Below, piece after piece: positions 20,601-28,292 of a stretch of 64,000 bases of DNA. The notes under the pieces are model-generated. The model saw only the letters and a program-made list of their open reading frames with translations. It was not told the origin of the DNA and ran no database searches. The number at the start of each line of letters is the position of its first letter. Position 1 is the first letter of the stretch. The DNA comes from Candidatus Gastranaerophilales bacterium (lineage in GTDB: Bacteria; Cyanobacteriota; Vampirovibrionia; Gastranaerophilales; Gastranaerophilaceae), in the NCBI GenBank assembly GCA_928722015.1, contig CAKMWI010000005.1:1-64000 (forward strand), read 5' to 3'. The translations under genes and the position numbers were made by a program.

Positions 20601-20947
20601 AAGTAGTCGGATAATCGCGCTTAGATTTGCGTTTAAGTGAGGAAAGTCCGTGCATCCAAGAACAGGCCGCCGGAGAAACTCCGGGCGATGTGAGTCGGCG
20701 GATAGTGCCACAGAAATGTAGACTGCCAATGGATTTTTAATCACAGGCGATGGTGCAACGGTGAGTTAAGAGCTTCACCAGTGATACCGGAAGGTATCAG
20801 CTAGGTAAACCCCGGTCGGATGCAAGATTGAATCGAAGGTTATAAAGGTTGTTCGCCAACTTCGGAAAAATCGCTAGAGATTAGGAGCAATCCTAATACC
20901 AGACAGATGATTATCTAAAACAGAACACGGCTTACGGACTACTTTAT
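20601..20947 (+). ncRNA. rnpB: RNase P RNA
   Basis: The catalytic RNA of RNase P is identified by the conserved block GAGGAAAGTCCGTGC near the 5' end, AGCTAGGTAAACCCCGG in the middle and the ACAGAACACGGCTTACGGAC block at the 3' end. The ends pair as P1 (AAGTAGTC with GGACTACTT) and GATAATC pairs with GATTATC as P2. The length of about 347 bases is normal. It begins two bases after the prepilin stop codon, so its promoter must lie within that gene or be shared. The exact ends are estimated from the P1 pairing. Confidence 0.95.
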
Positions 20948-20954
20948 TTTTAAC

Positions 20955-20988
20955 AACGAACTTTAGTCTTAAGTTCGTTGTTTTTGCG
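20955..20988 (+). terminator. Terminator of rnpB
   Basis: A 12-base perfect stem (AACAACGAACTT / AAGTTCGTTGTT) with a seven-base loop runs into five T residues. Confidence 0.85.
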
Positions 20989-21018
20989 TTATAATATAAA
21001 CAAAAGAGAAAGGTTTAT

Positions 21019-21681
21019 ATGCAAAAAGGCTTATTTATAACATTTGAAGGTGCTGATGGGTGTGGGAAAACAACTCAATTAACTCTTTTAAAAGAATACC
21101 TTGAAAAAAATAATTATAAAGTTATTACAACACGTGAACCTGGGGCTAAAGGTCTTGGCGAACATATTAGAAAAATTCTTTTAAATTATGATGGCGAAGT
21201 CTCAAACAGATGCGAATCTTTTTTATTTCTTGCAGACAGAGCACAAAATATAGATACTATAGTTAAACCTGCAATTGAACAAGGGAAAATTGTTCTATGC
21301 GATAGACATACAGATAGTACAATAGCCTATCAAGGATATGGAAGAGGCTTAGATATACAAGAGATAAATATGCTAAATAATCTTGCAACAGGGGGAAAGA
21401 AACCTAATTTAACATTTGTTTTTGATATTGATGTTAATACCTCCATGAAACGTGTAGGAGCCGAAAAAGATAGACTTGAAAGCGCAGGAATCGAATTTCA
21501 CAATAGAGTAAGAAGCGGGTATTTAAAATTAGCACAACAAGAACCTGAAAGAATCAAGGTTATAGATGCAACAGAATCAGTTGAACAAATACACAATCAG
21601 GTTACAAAAATTTTTAACTCATATATAACCCAACTTCTTTCATCGCAAGAAAAATTAAACTCCGAAGTTAAAAATAATTGA
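21019..21681 (+). CDS. tmk: Thymidylate kinase
   Basis: The enzyme phosphorylates dTMP to dTDP. It has the P-loop FEGADGCGKTTQ (about 8-19), the TREPG motif (about 38-42), the CDRHTDSTIAYQGYGRG block (DRY replaced by DRH) and the LID region KDRLESAG. At 220 residues its length is normal. An AAAGG ribosome site precedes the ATG. Downstream, the OppD-type ATPase starts about 60 bases later on the same strand, but a new TATAAT box lies between them. Confidence 0.94.
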   Translation: MQKGLFITFEGADGCGKTTQLTLLKEYLEKNNYKVITTREPGAKGLGEHIRKILLNYDGEVSNRCESFLFLADRAQNIDTIVKPAIEQGKIVLCDRHTDSTIAYQGYGRGLDIQEINMLNNLATGGKKPNLTFVFDIDVNTSMKRVGAEKDRLESAGIEFHNRVRSGYLKLAQQEPERIKVIDATESVEQIHNQVTKIFNSYITQLLSSQEKLNSEVKNN

Positions 21682-21741
21682 TATAATTATATTCATACCG
21701 ACTATTTACTTCAATATAAAAAACGAATATAATAATTGGTA

Positions 21742-22701
21742 ATGGCAATTTTAGAAATAAAAAATTTAAATCTTGGATTTCAAGTTGAAGAAGAACTTCG
21801 ACAAGCACTTTTTAATGTTTCATTTTCAATAGAAAGAGGAAAAATGCTCTCAATTGTTGGAGAATCCGGATGTGGAAAAACAATGAGTGCAATGAGTATT
21901 TTACAACTTATTCCCAAAACAGCCCGAATCCTATCAGGAGAAATTTTATATAACGGAGAAAATTTATTAAAAAAAACACAACAACAAATGCAACACATGC
22001 GAGGAGCAAAAATAGCGCTTATACCTCAGGATCCGATGACTTCACTAAATCCTTTATATACTGTAGGAGACCAACTTTTAGAAATTATAAAAATACATCA
22101 GGGATTACATGGTTCAGAAGCTTTACAAAAAGCAATTGAAGCATTTGAAGCTGTGCAAATTCCAGGAGCTAAATCAAGATTAAAAAATTATCCTCATGAA
22201 TTCTCAGGCGGGATGAAACAGCGTGCAATTATAGCTATGGCACTGGCTTGCAATGCTGAAATTTTAATCGCAGATGAACCAACAACAGCACTAGATGTTA
22301 CAATTCAAGCACAAATTATGAACCTCCTACAGGAAATAAAATCGAATAACCAAACAGCAATTCTTTTAATAACACACGACTTAGCACTTGTAAGGGAAAA
22401 TGCTGATGATGTTGCTGTAATGTATGCAGGAAGAATAGTAGAACATGCTCCTAATGATGAATTTTTTAAAAATCCTAATCATCCATATTCGCGTGCATTA
22501 TTAAAATCACTGCCATCAAATCCGGACAAAAAACTTGAAACAATCAAAGGACAACCTCCGGCTTTATCTCAAAAAATTGAAGGCTGTAAGTTCCATCCTC
22601 GATGCGATTTTTGTATGGAAATATGTAATCATGAAATTCCACCATTAAATTATATCAATAAATTTCATAAAAATGCTTGTTTTTTAAATCAATTAAAATA
22701 A
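21742..22701 (+). CDS. Oligopeptide/dipeptide ABC transporter ATP-binding protein (OppD/DppD type)
   Basis: The protein has Walker A GESGCGKT, a Q-loop IPQDP, the signature FSGGMKQR, Walker B ILIADEPTTALD and the switch His in THDLALV. The C-terminal extension (NHPYSRALLKSLP ... CKFHPRCDFCMEIC) with four Cys residues is diagnostic for the OppD/DppD branch. It powers peptide or nickel uptake. No permease, binding protein or OppF is near, so it acts with partners encoded elsewhere. There is no ribosome site; TATAAT at 21728-21733 is eight bases before ATG 21742. A TTG at 21736 is an alternative start. Confidence 0.88.
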   Translation: MAILEIKNLNLGFQVEEELRQALFNVSFSIERGKMLSIVGESGCGKTMSAMSILQLIPKTARILSGEILYNGENLLKKTQQQMQHMRGAKIALIPQDPMTSLNPLYTVGDQLLEIIKIHQGLHGSEALQKAIEAFEAVQIPGAKSRLKNYPHEFSGGMKQRAIIAMALACNAEILIADEPTTALDVTIQAQIMNLLQEIKSNNQTAILLITHDLALVRENADDVAVMYAGRIVEHAPNDEFFKNPNHPYSRALLKSLPSNPDKKLETIKGQPPALSQKIEGCKFHPRCDFCMEICNHEIPPLNYINKFHKNACFLNQLK

Positions 22702-22711
22702 ACAATATTCT

Positions 22712-23251
22712 TTAAATTAAAGATTTAACTGCAAGCAAAATTAAAATTAAACCACCCGTAATTTCCAAATATTTAGACGGAATATTTTTTATAAAATTAC
22801 CCAACCAAAAGCCAAGTAATGACATTACAAAAGATGCAATTCCAATCAATAATGCTGAAGTACAAATACTTGTATGCGTAAGTTTAATCGAAGCTCCGGC
22901 AACAAGAGCATCGATACTTGTTGCAATACCCAGCCCGATAAGACATTTGAATCCAATACATTGAATTTCTTCTTCTTTTGGTTTAAATGACTCTAAAATA
23001 AATCTAAGCCCCAGTGTAAAAAATATAGCAAAAACTATCCATTTGCTATACGGTACCAGCAATTTATATAAAGAATTCGCACCGATATAACCTATTACAG
23101 GCATTACTCCCTGAAAAAATCCCATAGTAAATGCCAAATTTAAAGAATTTTTTGTACGGTTACAATTAAAAATTAACCCTTGTGAAAATGATACAATAAA
23201 ACAATCAATACCAAGCGCAATTGCAAGCAGAATAATATCAATTAAACTCAA
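22712..23251 (-). CDS. mntP: MntP-family manganese exporter
   Basis: The 179-residue protein has six predicted membrane helices. The repeated Asp-containing signature appears as ALGIDCFIVSFSQG (about 12-25) and ATSIDALVAGASI (about 108-120), the pattern of MntP/YebN, which exports Mn2+. MGFFQGVMPVIGY also matches the family. Its start overlaps the end of the DUF4127-like gene by 14 bases, so the two are translationally coupled. No yybP-ykoY riboswitch is visible upstream of the pair. Confidence 0.88.
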   Translation of the reverse strand: MSLIDIILLAIALGIDCFIVSFSQGLIFNCNRTKNSLNLAFTMGFFQGVMPVIGYIGANSLYKLLVPYSKWIVFAIFFTLGLRFILESFKPKEEEIQCIGFKCLIGLGIATSIDALVAGASIKLTHTSICTSALLIGIASFVMSLLGFWLGNFIKNIPSKYLEITGGLILILLAVKSLI

Positions 23252-24581
23252 TTTCTACCTCAAACAATCTCTCCCAAGGGAATTTATAATTTACATCAGC
23301 ACAAGTATCAAAAATTTTTGCTATAACTTTTTCATAAGCTTTCATATTTGAAGATAATCTATCAATATCCGGATTGGTTAACTCTTGCCGCACATTTGCC
23401 TGATACGCCCAATCATCTAAAAATCTTGTTATTTGTAATTTTTTAAAATTATTTTTGTTATATTTACTAGCCAGAAATTTTATTTTTGCTCCACAAATCA
23501 AACTGCCCAAAGTATTTGCGGTCGTATTCCAGGCTGAATATCCAAAAAAGTTTTTATCTATAAGTTTATTTTTAAACAATTCATGTACAAATTTATTATC
23601 CGAACCATTGGCAAAACGTATATCTGCAACCATATATGGTCTTTCAGGAGAAATAAAAGTTTTATCAAAAAATTCGGTTTCAACTTTCATAACAATTTCA
23701 CCCTGATGATTCTTAAAATTGTTAACATACAATAAAATATCTGCATTTTCTTCATCAGATACTTCACATCCTGCAAGTTCAATCTGTCCGTAAACAGAAT
23801 TTTCAACAGATACATCTTCATAATTTGATATTAAACTCTTTTCCTCTGGTTCTAAAAATATAGGACAAATCTTTACTTTTTCACATAACGCCCTTGATAA
23901 CAGGCTCAAAGGAATTTCATCCGCCCCGGTTTTAGTATAACCACCCATTTTTTCTAAAATTTTTGCTTCTTGAACATTAAAACCATATTGAGCACAATCG
24001 TCTTTAGAAAAAATTAACGTATCAAACAAACCCTGTTTTTGCCATTGCAAATATATTTTATTTATCTCAAAATTACGACGTCTTGTTTCAATATAATCTT
24101 CAAGAATTTCCGGAGGAATATCATGGATAAAATTTTCTTTTGCTCCAAACTTATCTATATTATATGAATATTCAAAAATCTTTTTTCCCCACTGAGACCA
24201 ATATTCTTTTTCTTCTTCATTAATATTATTATTCGAAATTCTCATAATACTTGAAAAAGCATAAATTTTACATTGTTTTTCACTTAGAATTTCGATTAGT
24301 GTCTCTATTCTATTTTTAATTTTTTCAAAAGAATCAGTAGACCGTCTTGAGGGAATCAATCCTCCGTAAGCAAGTGTATCAAGAGAAAGAATAATAACAT
24401 CGAGCTTTGGCAATGAAACAATCCAAGAAAACAAACTCTCTACATCCGCAACCTTTGTTAAATCTCCAAGATATTGTCTTGGAGGTATATAAAATTCAAT
24501 ACTACTGTCTATATTTGCAAGAAGTTTTGGCAATGTATAACATACAGGTCTATTATCAATTGGTACAAAAGCAATTTTCAT
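23238..24581 (-). CDS. DUF4127-like protein
   Basis: The 447-residue soluble protein opens with MKIAFVPIDNRPVCYTLP and contains LDTLAYGGLIPSRRS (about 67-81) and GYSAWNTTANTLG (about 344-356), motifs I associate with the DUF4127 family, whose function is not established. No catalytic site is assigned. It precedes and overlaps mntP. The start has no Shine-Dalgarno site but has TACAAT exactly six bases upstream, so it is probably leaderless. The DUF assignment is from memory of motifs. Confidence 0.78.
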   Translation of the reverse strand: MKIAFVPIDNRPVCYTLPKLLANIDSSIEFYIPPRQYLGDLTKVADVESLFSWIVSLPKLDVIILSLDTLAYGGLIPSRRSTDSFEKIKNRIETLIEILSEKQCKIYAFSSIMRISNNNINEEEKEYWSQWGKKIFEYSYNIDKFGAKENFIHDIPPEILEDYIETRRRNFEINKIYLQWQKQGLFDTLIFSKDDCAQYGFNVQEAKILEKMGGYTKTGADEIPLSLLSRALCEKVKICPIFLEPEEKSLISNYEDVSVENSVYGQIELAGCEVSDEENADILLYVNNFKNHQGEIVMKVETEFFDKTFISPERPYMVADIRFANGSDNKFVHELFKNKLIDKNFFGYSAWNTTANTLGSLICGAKIKFLASKYNKNNFKKLQITRFLDDWAYQANVRQELTNPDIDRLSSNMKAYEKVIAKIFDTCADVNYKFPWERLFEVEIEFN

Positions 24582-24587
24582 AATATA

Positions 24588-24616
24588 ATTGTATGCTAAA
24601 ATAAAACTTAAGTAAA
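24588..24616 (-). promoter_or_regulatory. Predicted leaderless promoter of the DUF4127-like gene
   Basis: TTTACT (24611-24616) and TACAAT (24588-24593) are 17 bases apart. Six bases separate the -10 from the ATG. Confidence 0.5.
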
Positions 24617-24627
24617 TGGAGAAAAAA

Positions 24628-25296
24628 ATGGATATTGATAAAACCCCTGAAAAAATACAAGCTATGTTTGATGAAATATCAGAATATTATGACAAGATGA
24701 ATAATTTTATTTCATTAGGAACCCACTATATAATAAAATTTCTTGCACTAAAAGAACTTGCTATTCAACCAAGAACAATGATTATTGACCTTTGCTGCGG
24801 AACAGGTGATTTTACAAAAATAATTTCAAACTTTTACCCGCGGGCAAAAGTAATCGGCCTAGACTTTTCAAATAAAATGCTAAAACTAGCAAAATCAAAA
24901 AATCCAAACGGGGTATTTATACAAAGTGATTGTACAAACTTGCCTTTTGCAGAAGGAGAATTTGACTATATTACTATGGCATTTGGACTTAGAAATATCC
25001 AAAATAAAGATAAAGCTATTTCGGAGTGCTATAGAATTCTGAATAAGGGAGGTAAATTTCTACATCTTGACTTTGGAAAACACAATATTATAAGCTCCCT
25101 GTTTGATATAATTGTTCTAACATGTGCAAAAATTATGAATGTAAATCTTACAGATTATAAATACTTAATTAACTCTAAAAATAAATTTCCGGAACCGGAT
25201 GAATTAATTCAAGAATTCGAAAATGCAGGTTTCAAATACGTAAAAAAATGCGATTATCTTTTCGGAACCATCTCCGCACAAATTATGACAAAATAA
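24628..25296 (+). CDS. menG: Demethylmenaquinone methyltransferase (UbiE/MenG family)
   Basis: The class I SAM methyltransferase has motif I IIDLCCGTGDFT, VIGLDFSNKML, ITMAFGLRNI and the family signatures near LNKGGKFLHLDFGK. The pattern matches UbiE/MenG, the last step of menaquinone synthesis. The protein is 222 residues, slightly short at its C-terminus. I chose ATG 24628 because GGAG lies seven bases before it; an ATG at 24616 contains that same ribosome site and is unlikely. No other menaquinone gene is in the window, so the actual substrate is inferred. Confidence 0.85.
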   Translation: MDIDKTPEKIQAMFDEISEYYDKMNNFISLGTHYIIKFLALKELAIQPRTMIIDLCCGTGDFTKIISNFYPRAKVIGLDFSNKMLKLAKSKNPNGVFIQSDCTNLPFAEGEFDYITMAFGLRNIQNKDKAISECYRILNKGGKFLHLDFGKHNIISSLFDIIVLTCAKIMNVNLTDYKYLINSKNKFPEPDELIQEFENAGFKYVKKCDYLFGTISAQIMTK

Positions 25297-25318
25297 GCTT
25301 TGCTATAAATTAAATATT

Positions 25319-26338
25319 TTAAAATACTCTATGCCCCTTACCTCCGTAAAGACAATCTTTCAAACCTATAAAAGTTGTTTTCAAAATATAATTGATAGAA
25401 TCTTGAGTATCATAAGCTATGTGAGGAGTTATTATAACATTTGCAAGTTTATTTAACTCCCTAACAATTTCAGCATTTTCACTACACTTCAAAGAACTAT
25501 TTTCCAAATCATTTTCTTCATCCAAACAAGCAGACTCAACACAATATATCATATCTAAAGCTACACCTTTTATTTTTTTAGTTTTAACACTTTTCAATAA
25601 TTCTTTAATATCAACTAACTCCCCTCGCGACACATTTATAAAATATGCACCCTGCTTCATTAATTTAAATTGCTTAGCACCTATAAAATGATGATTTTGT
25701 TTACAATATGGAATATGTAAAGATATAATATCAGAATGTTGCAATAGTGTATCTAATTCTACATATTCAACATTATATTTATTTTTTAATTCCCTTTTTG
25801 GGGATAAGTCATAGGCCAAAATTTTCATACCAAAACTATTAGCCATACGACAGACTACCGCACCAATAGAACCTGTTCCTATTATCCCGATAGACATAGA
25901 TTCAATACTATGCCCTGTAAAATCAGAAATAGGTATTCCTTTTTTTACAGATTCAACAGCAGGCAAAATCTTCCGTATTAACATAAAAATTAGTGCAAAA
26001 GTAAATTGTGCCACACTAGAATTCCCATAAGATTCAACATTTATAAGGGCAATATTTTTATCTATACAATGAGTTGATTCAATATGATTATACCCTGTAG
26101 AACGTGTAGAAATTATACGAAGGTTATTAAACTTAGATAAAACTTTTTCTGTAATATGAGATGTTGTAAAAACACTGATAATCATAGCTTTATCCAAATC
26201 TTCTTCTGATAACTTATTTACAGATTCTTCAGTTAAACTCCATTTAAAAAATCTTATATCAAAATCCGGAAATTTATTTTGGTCAAAAAAAGACTTTTCT
26301 GCTTCTCTATAATCAAAAAATAAAACTCTGCAAACCAT
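25319..26338 (-). CDS. D-2-hydroxyacid dehydrogenase (D-lactate dehydrogenase-like)
   Basis: The NAD-binding domain shows GIIGTGSIGAVV (about 150-161). Catalytic elements are the Arg in NVSRGELVD and the His in ITPHIAYDT, with the ALD block between them. The N-terminal half has TRSTGYNHI, typical of the D-lactate dehydrogenase branch. It would reduce pyruvate or another 2-oxoacid with NADH, which fits a fermentative lifestyle. A GGAG ribosome site precedes the start. Substrate choice within the family cannot be settled from sequence. Confidence 0.85.
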   Translation of the reverse strand: MVCRVLFFDYREAEKSFFDQNKFPDFDIRFFKWSLTEESVNKLSEEDLDKAMIISVFTTSHITEKVLSKFNNLRIISTRSTGYNHIESTHCIDKNIALINVESYGNSSVAQFTFALIFMLIRKILPAVESVKKGIPISDFTGHSIESMSIGIIGTGSIGAVVCRMANSFGMKILAYDLSPKRELKNKYNVEYVELDTLLQHSDIISLHIPYCKQNHHFIGAKQFKLMKQGAYFINVSRGELVDIKELLKSVKTKKIKGVALDMIYCVESACLDEENDLENSSLKCSENAEIVRELNKLANVIITPHIAYDTQDSINYILKTTFIGLKDCLYGGKGHRVF

Positions 26339-26485
26339 TGTATTCTCCTTTTTAAATATTATTTTTTTTTAAAAGGAAAAATCTATTGTACAAATGTGCT
26401 AGGTTTTATAGCAGAAAAATTCACCAAAAATCCAATGTTAAAAGAGAAAAAAAATCATATCTTTATAACAGGAAAGGAGATATTC

Positions 26486-26971
26486 ATGAAAAATGACTTA
26501 ATTGTCCGTGAGCCTGAATTATATTTCGACAGCATACATCAAGAATTAGATAATTTTTTAAGAGATACATTTTTTACGCATACATTCGGGCATCCGCTAA
26601 ACATTATAAAAAATTCTACTTGGCGCCCTGCAGTTGAAGTTATTCAAAACAATGAAAATTATAAAGTTAAAGTACAACTGCCAGGCGTAAAAAAAGATGA
26701 TATAGAAATAGAACTAGATAATGATTTTATGACAATAACGGCAGTTATCAATGAAGAAAAAGAAGAAAAAAAAGAAGAAGAACATAATGCTAAATACCAC
26801 ACATCCGAATTTCGCTATGGAAAATATCAAAGAACAATTTCATTTGATCAACCAATAAAAATCGAAGAAGCAAAGGCTAAATATAAAGATGGAGTATTAT
26901 GCATAAACCTTCCTAAACAAAATATTGAAGCAGCTAAACCTAAAAAACTAACAATAAACGAAGACGAATAA
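26486..26971 (+). CDS. Hsp20 small heat-shock protein
   Basis: The 161-residue chaperone has an alpha-crystallin domain from about residue 41 (WRPAVEVIQNNENYKV, VQLPGVKKDDIEIELDND, FRYGKYQRTISFDQPI, AKYKDGVLCINLPK). A charged loop KEEKKEEEHN sits inside the domain. It holds unfolding proteins for refolding. The start is set by a GGAGA ribosome site five bases upstream; a GTG 30 codons earlier is rejected. I see no CIRCE element in the upstream region. A structured RNA with its own terminator begins two bases after the stop. Confidence 0.92.
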   Translation: MKNDLIVREPELYFDSIHQELDNFLRDTFFTHTFGHPLNIIKNSTWRPAVEVIQNNENYKVKVQLPGVKKDDIEIELDNDFMTITAVINEEKEEKKEEEHNAKYHTSEFRYGKYQRTISFDQPIKIEEAKAKYKDGVLCINLPKQNIEAAKPKKLTINEDE

Positions 26972-26972
26972 T

Positions 26973-27122
26973 TTTTGTATTCAACAGCCGAGTCCTTCTG
27001 CGACTAAGCAGACATGCAAAACAAACGGCAGGATACAAAATCGGTTGGGTATCGATAAGCATGAACGATACCAATATCAACCGACACAGAAAAGACCGAT
27101 TAAAAATAAAATCGGTCTTTTC
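26973..27122 (+). ncRNA. Unassigned structured RNA ending in a terminator
   Basis: About 150 bases fold into three elements. A ten-pair stem (TTTTGTATTC at 26973-26982 with GGATACAAAA at 27031-27040, including one G-U pair) encloses GCCG/CGGC pairing and a hairpin TCTGC-loop-GCAGA. A second stem pairs TCGGTTG and GGTATCG with CGATACC and CAACCGA (27041-27084) with an AATAT bulge. A strong terminator follows. No open frame of note is present. It does not match the 6S, SRP, tmRNA or riboswitch cores that I know. It could be a processed 3' UTR of hsp20 or an independent small RNA. Confidence 0.55.
27089..27122 (+). terminator. Terminator of the hsp20/structured-RNA transcript
   Basis: A 13-pair stem (GAAAAGACCGATT / AATCGGTCTTTTC) with an eight-base loop ends in a T4 stretch. 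Confidence 0.75.
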
Positions 27123-27199
27123 CTATTAATCACCCGACAAGGCATGCCTAATAGATGGATTTTTAAAATAATTTACAATTCTTAATACGCTAAAAAATC

Positions 27200-27269
27200 T
27201 CTTAAAACCATGTCATAACATGGTTTTACATGGATTAGAAATCTTAAGACCATGTCATAACATGGTTTT
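27200..27269. repeat. Two 28-base direct repeats, each a hairpin
   Basis: Copies at 27200-27227 and 27242-27269 differ at one base and are 42 bases apart. Each contains the inverted repeat AACCATG / CATGGTT (copy 2 reads GACCATG at its left arm) around a six-base loop. A degenerate third copy, with AACCATGTT and AACATGATT as arms, lies at about 27313-27346. They occupy the gene-poor stretch between the structured RNA and the next coding region, which I otherwise see as empty up to the hairpin ACGATAT / ATATCGT near 27431-27452. Confidence 0.65.
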
Positions 27270-27483
27270 GGACAATTCAAAAAGCTAAAACACTTGATAT
27301 AACGCCAATACAGAACCATGTTACAAAACTTCATAACAACATGATTCGACCTTGAAAAAAAAATCTTATTTTCTATAATGAAAATATGAAGTCGGAAGAC
27401 ATTGATATAACGGCTTTAGGGGAGATATGACGATATATTTTTAGATATCGTTCAGTTAATTAGATAAGTGGAGATTATATAAA

Positions 27484-27705
27484 TTGTTTAGAAGTAGGGA
27501 TATGGGAAGAGCAGTTGCAGTTAGGAGATGGACTACAACAGCGTTAGAATGTTATAAAAGAGGATGTAATTGCGAAGGATGTTTTTACAGAGATTTCTTT
27601 AGCGGTTCCTCTCAAAAATGCCAGATGAAAGCATCCGTTTTAGAATTAGTAAGAGTTATTGGAACTCCGGACGTTGAATTGCCACAGTTTTTAGCAGATG
27701 AATAA
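27484..27705 (+). CDS. Small Cys-rich conserved-looking protein, possible zinc binder
   Basis: The product is about 67-73 residues. A compact cysteine cluster (ECYKRGCNCEGCFYRDFF, then CQMK) could bind one zinc ion. The rest is short and basic, ending ELVRVIGTPDVELP. The start is uncertain: TTG 27484 has GGAG ten bases upstream, while ATG 27502 has AGGG too close. A DNA- or RNA-binding role is possible but unproven. It lies about 70 bases before hpf on the same strand. Confidence 0.65.
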   Translation: MFRSRDMGRAVAVRRWTTTALECYKRGCNCEGCFYRDFFSGSSQKCQMKASVLELVRVIGTPDVELPQFLADE

Positions 27706-27739
27706 TCAATTTACCCTTTAAAAATTATAAAAACTGTGT

Positions 27740-27759
27740 TATACTGACAAAGCAGTATA
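27740..27759 (+). promoter_or_regulatory. hpf -10 box inside an inverted repeat
   Basis: TATACTG-ACAAAG-CAGTATA is a perfect seven-base inverted repeat whose left arm contains the -10 hexamer TATACT (27740-27745). The -35 region is weak (TTTAAA, 27717-27722). The repeat could be an operator or a 5' hairpin of the hpf mRNA. A TTGGAGG ribosome site follows. Confidence 0.5.
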
Positions 27760-27776
27760 GAAATTGGAGGTTTTAA

Positions 27777-28157
27777 ATGCACATTTACGTTAACGGAAAA
27801 AACATTGAGATTACAGAAGCTATCAAAGCTTATGTTAAAGAAAAAATCGGAAAGGTAGCTACCCGTTATGACCAAATCCAAGGGATTGACGTTGTTCTAT
27901 CTGTAATTAAAAACCCTGCAGCAGAAGGAAAACATATTGCAGAGGTTACATGTAAAATGAACACAGGTGTTATTCGTTGCGAAGAAGCTGCTGAGTCTAT
28001 GTATGCAAGTATTGATTTATTAGCAGACAAACTTGCAAGACAAATTACTAAATTTAAAGATAAAAATATTTCATCTGATAAAACATCTATTCGTACAGAT
28101 ATTATAGAAGAAAATGATGAAGATGAAACTGTTGATGTAAAAGCAATGGAAGAATAA
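27777..28157 (+). CDS. hpf: Ribosome hibernation promoting factor, short form
   Basis: The 126-residue protein matches the HPF/YfiA fold: MHIYVNGKNIEITEAIKAYV at the N-terminus, then VVLSVIKNP, AEVTCKMN and MYASIDLLADKLARQITKFKDK. It binds the small ribosomal subunit at the decoding site and silences ribosomes in stationary phase. It has an acidic C-terminal tail but lacks the separate dimerisation domain of long HPF, so it is the short type. A terminator follows directly. Confidence 0.9.
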   Translation: MHIYVNGKNIEITEAIKAYVKEKIGKVATRYDQIQGIDVVLSVIKNPAAEGKHIAEVTCKMNTGVIRCEEAAESMYASIDLLADKLARQITKFKDKNISSDKTSIRTDIIEENDEDETVDVKAMEE

Positions 28158-28178
28158 ATAAAATTTTTAAATTTCAAA

Positions 28179-28214
28179 AATAAGCGCTATACAATTATAT
28201 AGCGCTTATTTTTT
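28179..28214 (+). terminator. Terminator of hpf
   Basis: A 13-base perfect stem (AATAAGCGCTATA / TATAGCGCTTATT) with a six-base loop runs into T residues 21 bases after the hpf stop. Confidence 0.85.
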
Positions 28215-28240
28215 ATTATCATAAATTATATTTTAAGCAT

Positions 28241-28271
28241 AAAAAAAAGCGATTTTAAAATCGCTTTTTTT
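28241..28271 (-). terminator. Terminator of the HEAT-repeat gene
   Basis: A perfect palindrome AGCGATTTTAAAATCGCT is flanked by A and T runs, 22 bases beyond the minus-strand stop codon. Confidence 0.8.
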
Positions 28272-28292
28272 AAATAATAATTACACTATTTA

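Noticed and set aside
22702..22740. Terminator between the OppD-type gene and mntP
   Set aside because: The TCTTTAA/TTAAAGA repeat is short and entirely A/T, so it is too weak to call.
26973..27122. 6S RNA, SRP RNA or tmRNA
   Set aside because: It lacks the SRP GGAAG-type core, a tmRNA tag frame and CCA end, and the single long bulged hairpin of 6S RNA.
27200..27346. CRISPR array
   Set aside because: Only two good copies with one 14-base gap and no cas genes; hairpin repeats explain it better.
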